From Candidatus Nanosynbacter sp. HMT-352 (GTDB taxonomy: Bacteria > Patescibacteriota > Saccharimonadia > Saccharimonadales > Saccharimonadaceae): DNA of 64,000 nt. Position 1 is the stretch's first letter, and each line of letters opens with the position of its first letter. Below the pieces are notes generated by a model, which saw nothing but the letters and a program-made list of their open reading frames with translations, was not told where the DNA came from and did not search any database. Made by a program: the position numbers and the translations under genes. Of this stretch, positions 54,254 through 60,322 are shown one piece after another. Location: positions 248,001 to 312,000 of the forward strand of contig NZ_CP089289.1 in NCBI RefSeq assembly GCF_022819365.1, read 5' to 3'.

Positions 54254-54330
54254 TGGTGGGAAATACAGGTCTCGAACCTGTGACCTCACGAATGTGAATC
54301 GTGCGCTCTAGCCAACTGAGCTAATTTCCC
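54254..54330 (-). tRNA. tRNA-Val (anticodon CAC)
   Basis: A 77 nt cloverleaf with encoded CCA, acceptor GGGAAAT/ATTTCCC, anticodon stem CACGA/TCGTG and loop TTCACAT. A promoter TTGTCA-17 bp-TATAAT lies about 35 nt upstream on the minus strand. Confidence 0.93.
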
Positions 54331-54425
54331 GTAATTACATCTGTCGTTTTATCTAACGAACTCGTGATGTGAGCTAATTATAGTTCAGGCTTCAAGTCCT
54401 GACAAGCTACGCCGAGCGTATCCTA

Positions 54426-54648
54426 TTGACTTTTTTACACAAGTGTGGTATAAATAAAGGTAGCTTTCGTTGATAAGTTGAGTAAATCCTTATCCGAAAG
54501 TGAACTTTGACAGGCAATCGAATACAAGATGAGTTTTTATTTCTTTTTTGAATGCCAAGAGAACTAAGATCTCATCTTGTGTTGTTAAGAGAACAACACT
54601 TCGCTGCACACCCGCAGAGATGAGAACACCAGAAGAAAGGTGAAAACC
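54426..54648 (+). promoter_or_regulatory. Promoter and structured leader RNA of cassette IV
   Basis: TTGACT (54426-54431), 17 bp, TATAAA (54449-54454). The leader starts near 54461: P1 CTTTCG-tt-GATAAG (54464-54477) with CTTATC-CGAAAG (54489-54500); TGACAGGCAATCG (54508-54520), complementary to 55149-55161; P2 AAGATGAG/CTCATCTT (54526-54533 with 54571-54578); P3 GTGTTGTT/AACAACAC (54579-54599); then a small CTGC/GCAG hairpin and the ribosome-binding site GAAAGG. Confidence 0.8.
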
Positions 54649-55110
54649 ATGTCCACGCGATTCGAGACCTACGTATTCCACCTTAATATGTCAACCAAAT
54701 TGCTCAGGCTATTTTGGAAGGATATTCGTCGCACTGTCCTCGATGATATCCTCAATGATTTCCGTTTTGAAGATCCCGTCAAGGAGCTCTGCTTCAGAAA
54801 GTCTATTGAATCAGTACAGGATCATACGGAGAGTCTAGGAAATCTCGTATACTACTACTTCCTTGGGGAGTGTGACAAAGAGGGGGTGGACTCTGATGGG
54901 CTTGACGCAAAAGACACCGTAGAAGGTGTCTTCGACGAGGCTCTATCAGCCAGACTATCATTCGCAATCATTAAGGAGGTCTTGGGGAGCATCCCCAGCA
55001 TCCCCATGGAAAACGAAGAAGAGGCAAATTCAGTGGCTGATCTTCAGGTCACAATCTATGACACCCTTCTCCATATCATGAAGATTTCCAGTGATTACCT
55101 GCAATCCTAG
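54649..55110 (+). CDS. Orphan helical protein (cassette IV)
   Basis: A 153-residue protein, predicted almost wholly helical, with no membrane segment or signal peptide and no family I recognise. It begins MSTRFETYVFHLNMSTKLL, has charged amphipathic helices throughout, and is acidic overall. ATG 54649 is preferred over a GTG nine bases upstream because GAAAGG sits 8 nt before it and the leader homology with cassette V runs up to this point. Third codon positions favour C and G, consistent with transfer from a GC-richer source. Confidence 0.55.
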   Translation: MSTRFETYVFHLNMSTKLLRLFWKDIRRTVLDDILNDFRFEDPVKELCFRKSIESVQDHTESLGNLVYYYFLGECDKEGVDSDGLDAKDTVEGVFDEALSARLSFAIIKEVLGSIPSIPMENEEEANSVADLQVTIYDTLLHIMKISSDYLQS

Positions 55111-55122
55111 CGATTCTCTACT

Positions 55123-55166
55123 CTGCATGGCAGGTGATTGTTCTTTTACGATTGCCTGTCATGTAG
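55123..55166 (+). repeat. 3' hairpin of cassette IV
   Basis: CTGCATGGCAGG and CCTGTCATGTAG form a stem around a loop of about 20 nt. Its 3' arm includes CGATTGCCTGTCA, which can instead pair perfectly with the leader. The same hairpin, with pairing preserved, occurs in cassette V (57218-57261). Confidence 0.8.
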
Positions 55167-55185
55167 ACTCTGAACTTATGACATT

Positions 55186-55215
55186 AAAAATCACCCTGAG
55201 CATGGGTGATTTTCT
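55186..55215. terminator. Bidirectional terminator, cassette IV and tRNA-Leu(UAG)
   Basis: AATCACCC/GGGTGATT stem with T-rich flanks on both strands. Confidence 0.85.
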
Positions 55216-55238
55216 TTATAGTGAAAAATCTCAGTTCT

Positions 55239-55323
55239 TGGTGCGGATGAAAGGACTTGAACCTTCACGCCGTGAGGCACATGCTCCTAAGGCATGCGTG
55301 TCTACCAATTCCACCACATCCGC
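55239..55323 (-). tRNA. tRNA-Leu (anticodon UAG)
   Basis: An 85 nt class II tRNA with a long variable arm and encoded CCA, acceptor GCGGATG/CATCCGC and anticodon loop CTTAGGA. The minus-strand promoter TTGATA-17 bp-TATAAT lies about 10 nt upstream. Confidence 0.94.
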
Positions 55324-55407
55324 ATAACCCGATTATATCAAAACAAATTCTACTTATCAACTGTCCGCGCTTATGTTAAAATTGAAGTAACATGCTAAGG
55401 AGGATTG

Positions 55408-57018
55408 ATGAATAAAGTTGCGAAATATTTGAATGAGCATCTTAGCGGCGAAGTCGCGTCGCAGGATTTTGCATTGAGTCAAGTTGAAGTTGACAATGGA
55501 CTTTTGGTGCGCCGACCAGAAATGATTGTTCGTGCGGCTAATATGAACGACATCAGAAAAGTGATGCGATTTTGTTCTCAATTGGCAGAGAAAGGTCATG
55601 TTTTACCTGTGTTTGTTCGTGGTTGTGGCAATGATGAAACTGGCGCAGCGACGAATAAAGGCATTGCAATTGATGAAAAAACGTATATGAATCGTGTGTT
55701 TGGTATTGATCCTCGCCAGCAACTGATTCATGTTCAAGCGGGAATTTCTCTTTCGGCAATCAACGCAACTTTGTCTACTCATAAGGGCTTGGGCTTGCCG
55801 CGAACTTCATATGTGGCGGAAGAAGGCACGATTGGTGGCGCAATTAACACAGCTCCGTCTGGAATGTTATCTGGCGCGCATGGCCGTTTTGCTGATGCCA
55901 TTCAGCAGCTTGAAATTGTCCTAAGTAATGGCGACGTGATCCAGACTGGTCGCATATCTCGACGCGAATTGAGTAAGAAAAAAGGCTTATCGACGTTTGA
56001 GGGCGAGATTTATCGAGAGATTGACAATTTAATCTCAGATAACGCCGAGCTGATTTCGCAAATGGATCCAGCTTTGCCAGATACGGTTGGCTACAGTGGG
56101 ATTTCTCGGGTGAAGCAAAAAGACGGGTCGTTTGACTTGACGCCGTTGTTTATTGGTAGTCAGGGAAGTCTGGGTGTGATTTGCGAAGTTATTATGAAGG
56201 CGCAATTTATCCGTCCAGAATATTCAGTTGTTGCCGCATCATATAAAAAGTTGTCTGACGCGCAATCAGCCGTGGAATTAGCGATGAAAAATAAGGCGTC
56301 GGCGGTGGAAATAATCGACGGGCGATTCTTCCGTCAGGCTGCGGTCGTCGGTAAGGTAGTTGAGTGGGCACCGAAAGAGTGTTTTAAGGGTGCGGTAGTC
56401 TTGGCTATCTTTGACGACTTTTCTGACAGAGCGCGTAATAAAGCCGCGAAGAAATTGACTAGAAAATTGGAATCATCAGAAGCAATTGGCATAAAAACTC
56501 TACATTTGGAAGAGCAGGATTTGTTCAGCTTGCATTCTGTTTTGGCTTTGGCGGAAACTCCAAGCGAGCCGCATATGATTACGCCACGCGTTTTCTCTGG
56601 GATTTTAATGGCGCCAGAAAAGATTGATAGTTTTCTTAGCGAGTTGAAGTCTCTGGAGTCTAAGTACGGCGTGGATTTGCCAGTTTTTGTTGACTTTTCA
56701 AGCGATTATATTTCTCTACATCCGACGTTTGATAGTAAAAAGGTGAGTGAACGCCAGAAGATTCTTCAGTTGTTGGCGGAAATTTCTCAGATTGTTGATA
56801 AGTATGAAGGCTCGTTTGCAGGATTTGGTGGTGACGGAAGGTTGAAAGCTAACTTTATCTATAAAAATCTGCCAGATGATGAAAAACAATTATACGCGAA
56901 GGTGAAAAAAATCTTTGATCCAGCTGGAATTTTTAATCCAGGAATTAAAGCGGAGGCTCAACCAAAGGAGTTGGCGGCGGAATTAAACGCGTGGTGTAAG
57001 CTTCGTAATCAAGCTTGA
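55408..57018 (+). CDS. FAD-linked oxidoreductase, GlcD/D-lactate dehydrogenase family
   Basis: A 536-residue flavoprotein with an N-terminal VAO-type FAD-binding domain (PEMIVRAANMNDIRKVMRFC; GCGNDETGAATNKG; EEGTIGGAINTAPSG; GSQGSLGVI) and a C-terminal substrate domain ending IFDPAGIFNPGIK. This is the family of glycolate and D-lactate dehydrogenases. The substrate is unproven; D-lactate fits a fermenting epibiont. ATG 55408 is chosen over the TTG before it because AAGGAGG sits 5 nt upstream. The gene lies between two inverted tRNA-Leu genes, and the tRNA-Leu(CAG) promoter begins over its stop codon. Confidence 0.88.
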   Translation: MNKVAKYLNEHLSGEVASQDFALSQVEVDNGLLVRRPEMIVRAANMNDIRKVMRFCSQLAEKGHVLPVFVRGCGNDETGAATNKGIAIDEKTYMNRVFGIDPRQQLIHVQAGISLSAINATLSTHKGLGLPRTSYVAEEGTIGGAINTAPSGMLSGAHGRFADAIQQLEIVLSNGDVIQTGRISRRELSKKKGLSTFEGEIYREIDNLISDNAELISQMDPALPDTVGYSGISRVKQKDGSFDLTPLFIGSQGSLGVICEVIMKAQFIRPEYSVVAASYKKLSDAQSAVELAMKNKASAVEIIDGRFFRQAAVVGKVVEWAPKECFKGAVVLAIFDDFSDRARNKAAKKLTRKLESSEAIGIKTLHLEEQDLFSLHSVLALAETPSEPHMITPRVFSGILMAPEKIDSFLSELKSLESKYGVDLPVFVDFSSDYISLHPTFDSKKVSERQKILQLLAEISQIVDKYEGSFAGFGGDGRLKANFIYKNLPDDEKQLYAKVKKIFDPAGIFNPGIKAEAQPKELAAELNAWCKLRNQA

Positions 57019-57058
57019 TACTGGTTGAGAATTGGGCTATAATTGACGCGTAGCCCAT

Positions 57059-57145
57059 GCGGATGTGGCGGAATTGGTAGACGCGCTAGCTTCAGGTGCT
57101 AGTGTACGCAAGTACGTGAAGGTTCAAGTCCTTTCATCCGCACCA
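57059..57145 (+). tRNA. tRNA-Leu (anticodon CAG)
   Basis: An 87 nt class II tRNA with encoded CCA, acceptor GCGGATG/CATCCGC and anticodon loop CTTCAGG. Its promoter is TTGATA-17 bp-TATAAT, beginning within the end of the FAD oxidase gene. Confidence 0.94.
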
Positions 57146-57170
57146 ATATTTGACAATTTTTCACCATAAG

Positions 57171-57199
57171 AAAATCACCCGTAGTTAGGGTGATTTTTA
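57171..57199. terminator. Bidirectional terminator, tRNA-Leu(CAG) and cassette V
   Basis: AATCACCC/GGGTGATT stem with A/T runs on both sides, the third copy of this hairpin in the 54-57 kb region. Confidence 0.85.
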
Positions 57200-57217
57200 A
57201 TGTCATAAGTTCAGAGT

Positions 57218-57261
57218 CTACATGACAGGCAATCGCAAAAGAACAACTGCCTGCCATGTAG
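57218..57261 (-). repeat. 3' hairpin of cassette V
   Basis: CTACATGACAGGCA (57218-57231) pairs with TGCCTGCCATGTAG (57248-57261), 14 bp with one wobble. On the minus strand its CGATTGCCTGTCA (57223-57235) is also complementary to the cassette V leader (57632-57644). Confidence 0.8.
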
Positions 57262-57299
57262 ATCTATCGAATCGCTGGTGTCCCTAGAGGTGTCAAACT

Positions 57300-57506
57300 C
57301 TAGGACTCAGACGAGTCGTCCTCGGAGAGCATCTCGGCATCCTGCCGAAGGACGTCCAGGATGTTGTCCAAGCGTTCCACTTGGTTATCCCAACGACGAG
57401 CCCCGTTGAGAGTCATTCGCGCCTCCTCTCCCGCAATGCGGTAGAGAGACTTAAGCTCGGTCTCAAGATCGTCCAAGTCTCCTGTAAAATCTCGAAGGTC
57501 TTTCAT
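57300..57506 (-). CDS. Small coiled-coil orphan protein (cassette V)
   Basis: A 68-residue acidic, fully helical protein with heptad spacing of Leu and Ile (LDDLETELKSLYRIAGEE, WDNQVERLDNILDVLRQD), suggesting a dimeric coiled coil. No family is recognised. AAAGGT precedes ATG 57506. Codons end mostly in C or G, unlike neighbours. The leader is almost the same as that of cassette IV although the proteins are not related. Confidence 0.55.
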   Translation of the reverse strand: MKDLRDFTGDLDDLETELKSLYRIAGEEARMTLNGARRWDNQVERLDNILDVLRQDAEMLSEDDSSES

Positions 57507-57726
57507 TGCCTTTACCTTTCTGGTGTTCTCATCTCTGCGGGTGTGCAGCGAAGTATTGTTCTCTTAACAATACAAGACGAGATCTTATTTCTCTTGGCAT
57601 TCAAAAAAGAAATAAAACCTCACCTTGTATTCGATTGCCTGTCAAAGTACGCTTTCGGACAAGGATTTACTCAACTCATCAACGAAAGCTACTTTCACTT
57701 ATATCACACTTGTGTAAAAAAGTCAA
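57507..57726 (-). promoter_or_regulatory. Promoter and structured leader RNA of cassette V
   Basis: Minus-strand TTGACT (57721-57726), 17 bp, TATAAG (57698-57703). P1 spans 57652-57688. The linker TGACAGGCAATCG is at 57632-57644. P2 uses G-U and U-G pairs where cassette IV has A-U and U-A. P3 GTATTGTT/AACAATAC has an A-T pair where cassette IV has G-C. These are pairing-preserving substitutions. Confidence 0.8.
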
Positions 57727-57780
57727 TAGAAGGCTCTCAACTTTTGTTATTTGTTCAGGAACTTTGATAAAATAACAGAG

Positions 57781-58317
57781 ATGGAAGATAAAAGAAACGT
57801 CATTGATAAGTTTAAGGGTCGGAGCGAATCGGAGATTATAAATGAGTTGGATTCTGAAGATCACGGTTTGGTGATTGCGCTGGAAAATACCGAGCGAGAT
57901 TTTAATATGGGGACAATTGTCAGGAGTGCTAATGCGTTTGGTGTGCGGCAGATTTATGTGATTGGGCGCAGGCAATGGAATAAGCGCGGTGCGATGATGA
58001 CGGATAAATATCTTCACATTACATATTTGGCGACGACGGAAGAGTTTGTTGAAAAAATGCGTGATGAGGGCAGGGAAATTATTGCTATTGATAATATCCC
58101 AGGAAGTGTTAATATGTCGCAGACGAGTTTACCGAAGCGTGCGGTTTTGGTATTTGGACAAGAAGGGCCTGGGATTTCTGCGGAATTAGCGAACGCTGCG
58201 GATCAGATTGTGGCGATTGAGCAGTTTGGCTCGACTCGCTCCATAAACGTCGGTGCGGCGGCTACCGTGGCGATGTATTGTTGGCTGCAGCAAAATGTGC
58301 TGGCGGAAAACAATTAG
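57781..58317 (+). CDS. SpoU-family RNA methyltransferase
   Basis: A 178-residue SPOUT methyltransferase. LENTERDFNMGTIVRSANAFGV is split motif 1 (residues about 36-57), VLVFGQEGPGI is motif 2 and STRSINVGAAATVAMYCW is motif 3. It lacks an extra N-terminal domain and is not closely similar to the other SpoU protein at 17402-17962. ATG 57781 was chosen because TAAAAT (57768-57773) ends 7 nt before it; an in-frame ATG 30 bases upstream lies in the promoter. The end overlaps the convergent gene by 4 bases. Confidence 0.88.
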   Translation: MEDKRNVIDKFKGRSESEIINELDSEDHGLVIALENTERDFNMGTIVRSANAFGVRQIYVIGRRQWNKRGAMMTDKYLHITYLATTEEFVEKMRDEGREIIAIDNIPGSVNMSQTSLPKRAVLVFGQEGPGISAELANAADQIVAIEQFGSTRSINVGAAATVAMYCWLQQNVLAENN

Positions 58318-58745
58318 TTGATTTCTACGCCTTGTTGGCTCAAAAAATCACGAGTCTTATTATCTAATTTGCAATTTATGAAACGCGATCGTGCCGCCAA
58401 TTTCCCGCTGCCATAGACAAATTGTGTTTCCTCATCATATTTGATGCCGCGGAAGTCACAGTCCTCCGCTTCAATAATAGCTTTTACGCCACGAAAATCC
58501 ACATTCCGAACCGACGAATTGGTAAAATAAATTGGTTGCCCGTAGATGTGCTTTGCGTCGTCCAGATTACAATTCTGAAACACGAAAAAGCCCATGACAA
58601 ACTGGTCGAAATCAACGTCATGAAAATCCTCATCAACAAATCGAACAACCTCTCCCTCTTGGACAGTGGGGTAGCGCTCGTGTTGGTAGGCGGAAAAATC
58701 GTTAGCGCGAATAGATTCGGCGATGCGATGTGTGATGTTGTCCAT
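58314..58745 (-). CDS. Pentapeptide-repeat-like protein
   Basis: A 143-residue protein whose middle part (about residues 50-110) has repeated five-residue spacing of aromatic or Leu/Val with Asn, Asp and Cys (FQNCNLDD, FTNSSVRNVDFRG, EDCDFRGIK, SRFINCKL), as in pentapeptide-repeat right-handed helices. Its role is unknown. On the minus strand TATCAT (58752-58757) ends 6 nt before ATG, so it is probably leaderless. It diverges from the hisS promoter. Confidence 0.65.
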   Translation of the reverse strand: MDNITHRIAESIRANDFSAYQHERYPTVQEGEVVRFVDEDFHDVDFDQFVMGFFVFQNCNLDDAKHIYGQPIYFTNSSVRNVDFRGVKAIIEAEDCDFRGIKYDEETQFVYGSGKLAARSRFINCKLDNKTRDFLSQQGVEIN

Positions 58746-58794
58746 AAATTAATGATACACCATTATTTCTCGCAATAACTCCGCCAGTTCCTAC

Positions 58795-58823
58795 TTTACA
58801 AAAAGCATAAAATTTACTATAAT
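58795..58823 (+). promoter_or_regulatory. hisS promoter
   Basis: TTTACA (58795-58800), a 17 bp spacer and TATAAT (58818-58823). The +1 is expected at or next to A58830, the first base of the leader-peptide ATG. Confidence 0.85.
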
Positions 58824-58829
58824 AGACGT

Positions 58830-58874
58830 ATGATTTTACCTAAATTCCATCATTCACACGTGTTGCCGAGGTAG
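58830..58874 (+). CDS. Histidine leader peptide of hisS
   Basis: A 14-codon frame encoding MILPKFHHSHVLPR, with three His codons among four (58848-58859) and a TAG stop at 58872-58874. It begins exactly 6 nt after the -10 box, so it is read from a leaderless transcript. The His run ends six bases before the 5' arm of the terminator hairpin and the last codons lie inside that arm, as expected of ribosome-controlled attenuation. It is too short to be found by ordinary gene callers. Confidence 0.82.
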   Translation: MILPKFHHSHVLPR

Positions 58875-58921
58875 GACTCTGATTTTTGATTGTACGCGCC
58901 GAGTCCTGCCTCGGCGTTTTT
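58865..58921 (+). terminator. Attenuator terminator upstream of hisS
   Basis: GCCGAGGTAGGACTC (58865-58879) and GAGTCCTGCCTCGGC (58901-58915) form a 15 bp stem with one wobble, then GTTTTT. No gene upstream on this strand needs a terminator: the next gene to the left points away. A ribosome held on the His codons would cover the first arm and allow read-through. Confidence 0.85.
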
Positions 58922-58961
58922 GATTGCTATAAATAAGAAATAATGACATAATGGAGCTAAC

Positions 58962-60296
58962 ATGAGCAGTTTATCTACACAAAGTTACAAAGGTTCGCGA
59001 GACTATTTTCCAGAGGAAAAGCGTCTGCAGAATTACATTTTTAATGTTTGGCACAAGACGGTTGAGAGTTTTGGCTATGAAGAATACGGTGCGCCGCTGT
59101 TGGAGCCGCTAGATATTTATCTGGCGAAGTCGGGTCAGGAATTGGCGGGCGAGCAAACATACGCTTTTGAGGATCGTGGCGGTCGAATGGTGGCAATTCG
59201 CCCTGAGATGACGCCGTCGATTTCTCGAATGGTGGCGGCTAAGCGTCAGGAACTGGCGATGCCTGCGCGGCTGTATTCAATTGCTAATTTTATGCGCTAT
59301 GAACGACCGCAACGTGGGCGTGAGCGTGAGTTTTGGCAATTGAACGCGGATTTGTTTGGCGTGGACGGCGCGGCGGCGGACGCGGAGATTATTGAGCTGA
59401 GTCACGCTAGCGTGATGAATTTTGGCGCCAAGCAAGAAATGTTTACGGTCAGGGTTAATAATCGCCAATTGATAAATCGTCTGATGAGCCAATTTTTGAA
59501 GCTTGATATTGTTGGTTCGACGATGATGATGAAGCTGCTTGATAGGAAAAATAAGATTCCTGCCGAAGAATTTAAGCGTCAGGCGATTGAGATTTTTGGT
59601 AGTCAAGCTTCGGAAGGTTTGCCGAAGTTAGCAAAAATGATCAGTATGAAGTCTGTTGATGATTTGCCGAGCGAATTGATGGAAGATGAAAGCGTCAAGC
59701 AACTTCGCGAAGTGATGAAATTGCTTAGCCAAAAAGGCATCACGAATGCAGTGTTTGATGTTACTTTGATGCGCGGACTGGACTATTACACGGGCATGGT
59801 TTTTGAGCTTTTTGATAATTCGCCAGAGAATAACCGAGCGTTGTTTGGCGGCGGACGATATGACGGATTGGTCGGGCTATTTGGCGTTGAACCGATTGCT
59901 ACGGTAGGCGTTGGCATGGGTGCAACAACGATGGAACAATTTTTGGAAGTGCACAATTTGTTGCCTAAATTGGCGTCTAAAACAGATGTGTACATAATTC
60001 CGGTGTCGAAAGAATCTATGGCTGGCGCGGACGATTTGGCACGAAAATTGCGCAGCGAAGGCGTGCGAGCGGAGTTGGATATCACTGGTAGAAAGATTGA
60101 CAAGCAGATAAAAGCGGCAATTAAAAAGCAAATTCCGTTTGCGGTGTTCGTGGGTGAGGATGAAATTGCTAGCGGTGCATACACGGTTCGAAACTTGGTG
60201 GAATCTGATGAGCAAAAGGTTGGTGCTGAACGAATTGTGACAATTGTCAAAGATCGCCGATATGATGGCGATGAAGACGCTCTGTTTGAGGTATAG
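58962..60296 (+). CDS. hisS: Histidyl-tRNA synthetase
   Basis: A 444-residue class II synthetase. Motif 2 region: AIRPEMTPSISRMVA and RYERPQRGREREFWQLNADLFG. The histidine-binding motif is RGLDYYTGMVFEL, motif 3 is TVGVGMGATTMEQFL, and a C-terminal anticodon-binding domain follows (VYIIPVSKESM). ATG 58962 has a TGGAG site upstream. Expression appears to be set by the leader peptide and attenuator between 58830 and 58921. tig follows with its own -10 box. Confidence 0.96.
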   Translation: MSSLSTQSYKGSRDYFPEEKRLQNYIFNVWHKTVESFGYEEYGAPLLEPLDIYLAKSGQELAGEQTYAFEDRGGRMVAIRPEMTPSISRMVAAKRQELAMPARLYSIANFMRYERPQRGREREFWQLNADLFGVDGAAADAEIIELSHASVMNFGAKQEMFTVRVNNRQLINRLMSQFLKLDIVGSTMMMKLLDRKNKIPAEEFKRQAIEIFGSQASEGLPKLAKMISMKSVDDLPSELMEDESVKQLREVMKLLSQKGITNAVFDVTLMRGLDYYTGMVFELFDNSPENNRALFGGGRYDGLVGLFGVEPIATVGVGMGATTMEQFLEVHNLLPKLASKTDVYIIPVSKESMAGADDLARKLRSEGVRAELDITGRKIDKQIKAAIKKQIPFAVFVGEDEIASGAYTVRNLVESDEQKVGAERIVTIVKDRRYDGDEDALFEV

Positions 60297-60322
60297 CCTG
60301 ATATCTGTTATAATTAGTCTTT

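Larger units (their letters stand above)
54426..55215 (+). mobile_element. Foreign cassette IV, tail-to-tail with tRNA-Leu(UAG)
   Basis: Promoter, structured leader, one gene (54649-55110), a 3' hairpin and a terminator. About 225 bp before the gene and about 110 bp after it are nearly identical to cassette V in inverted orientation, yet the genes inside are unrelated. Codons end mainly in C or G, unlike the FAD oxidase nearby. No recombinase is present. The unit ends against the 3' side of tRNA-Leu(UAG). Confidence 0.7.
57171..57726 (-). mobile_element. Foreign cassette V, tail-to-tail with tRNA-Leu(CAG)
   Basis: An inverted relative of cassette IV: the same promoter, leader and 3' hairpin-terminator, but a different and shorter gene (57300-57506). 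Leader identity with cassette IV is about 90 percent over some 225 bp, and several differences preserve base pairing. The coding part again favours C/G-ending codons. It abuts the 3' end of tRNA-Leu(CAG). Confidence 0.7.

Noticed and set aside
54391-54400. TTCAAGTCCT near tRNA-Val resembling a tRNA-Leu T arm, possible attachment-site remnant
   Set aside because: The match is only 10 bp, in the opposite orientation to the adjacent tRNA-Leu, and overlaps the tRNA-Val promoter region. It is best taken as chance.
57652-57688. Hammerhead-like string (UUGAUGAG...CGAAAG) in the P1 region of the cassette leaders
   Set aside because: The essential C3 is U, and the GAUGAG bases are paired with CUUGUC in P1, so no hammerhead core can form. 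The conserved feature is the P1 hairpin itself.
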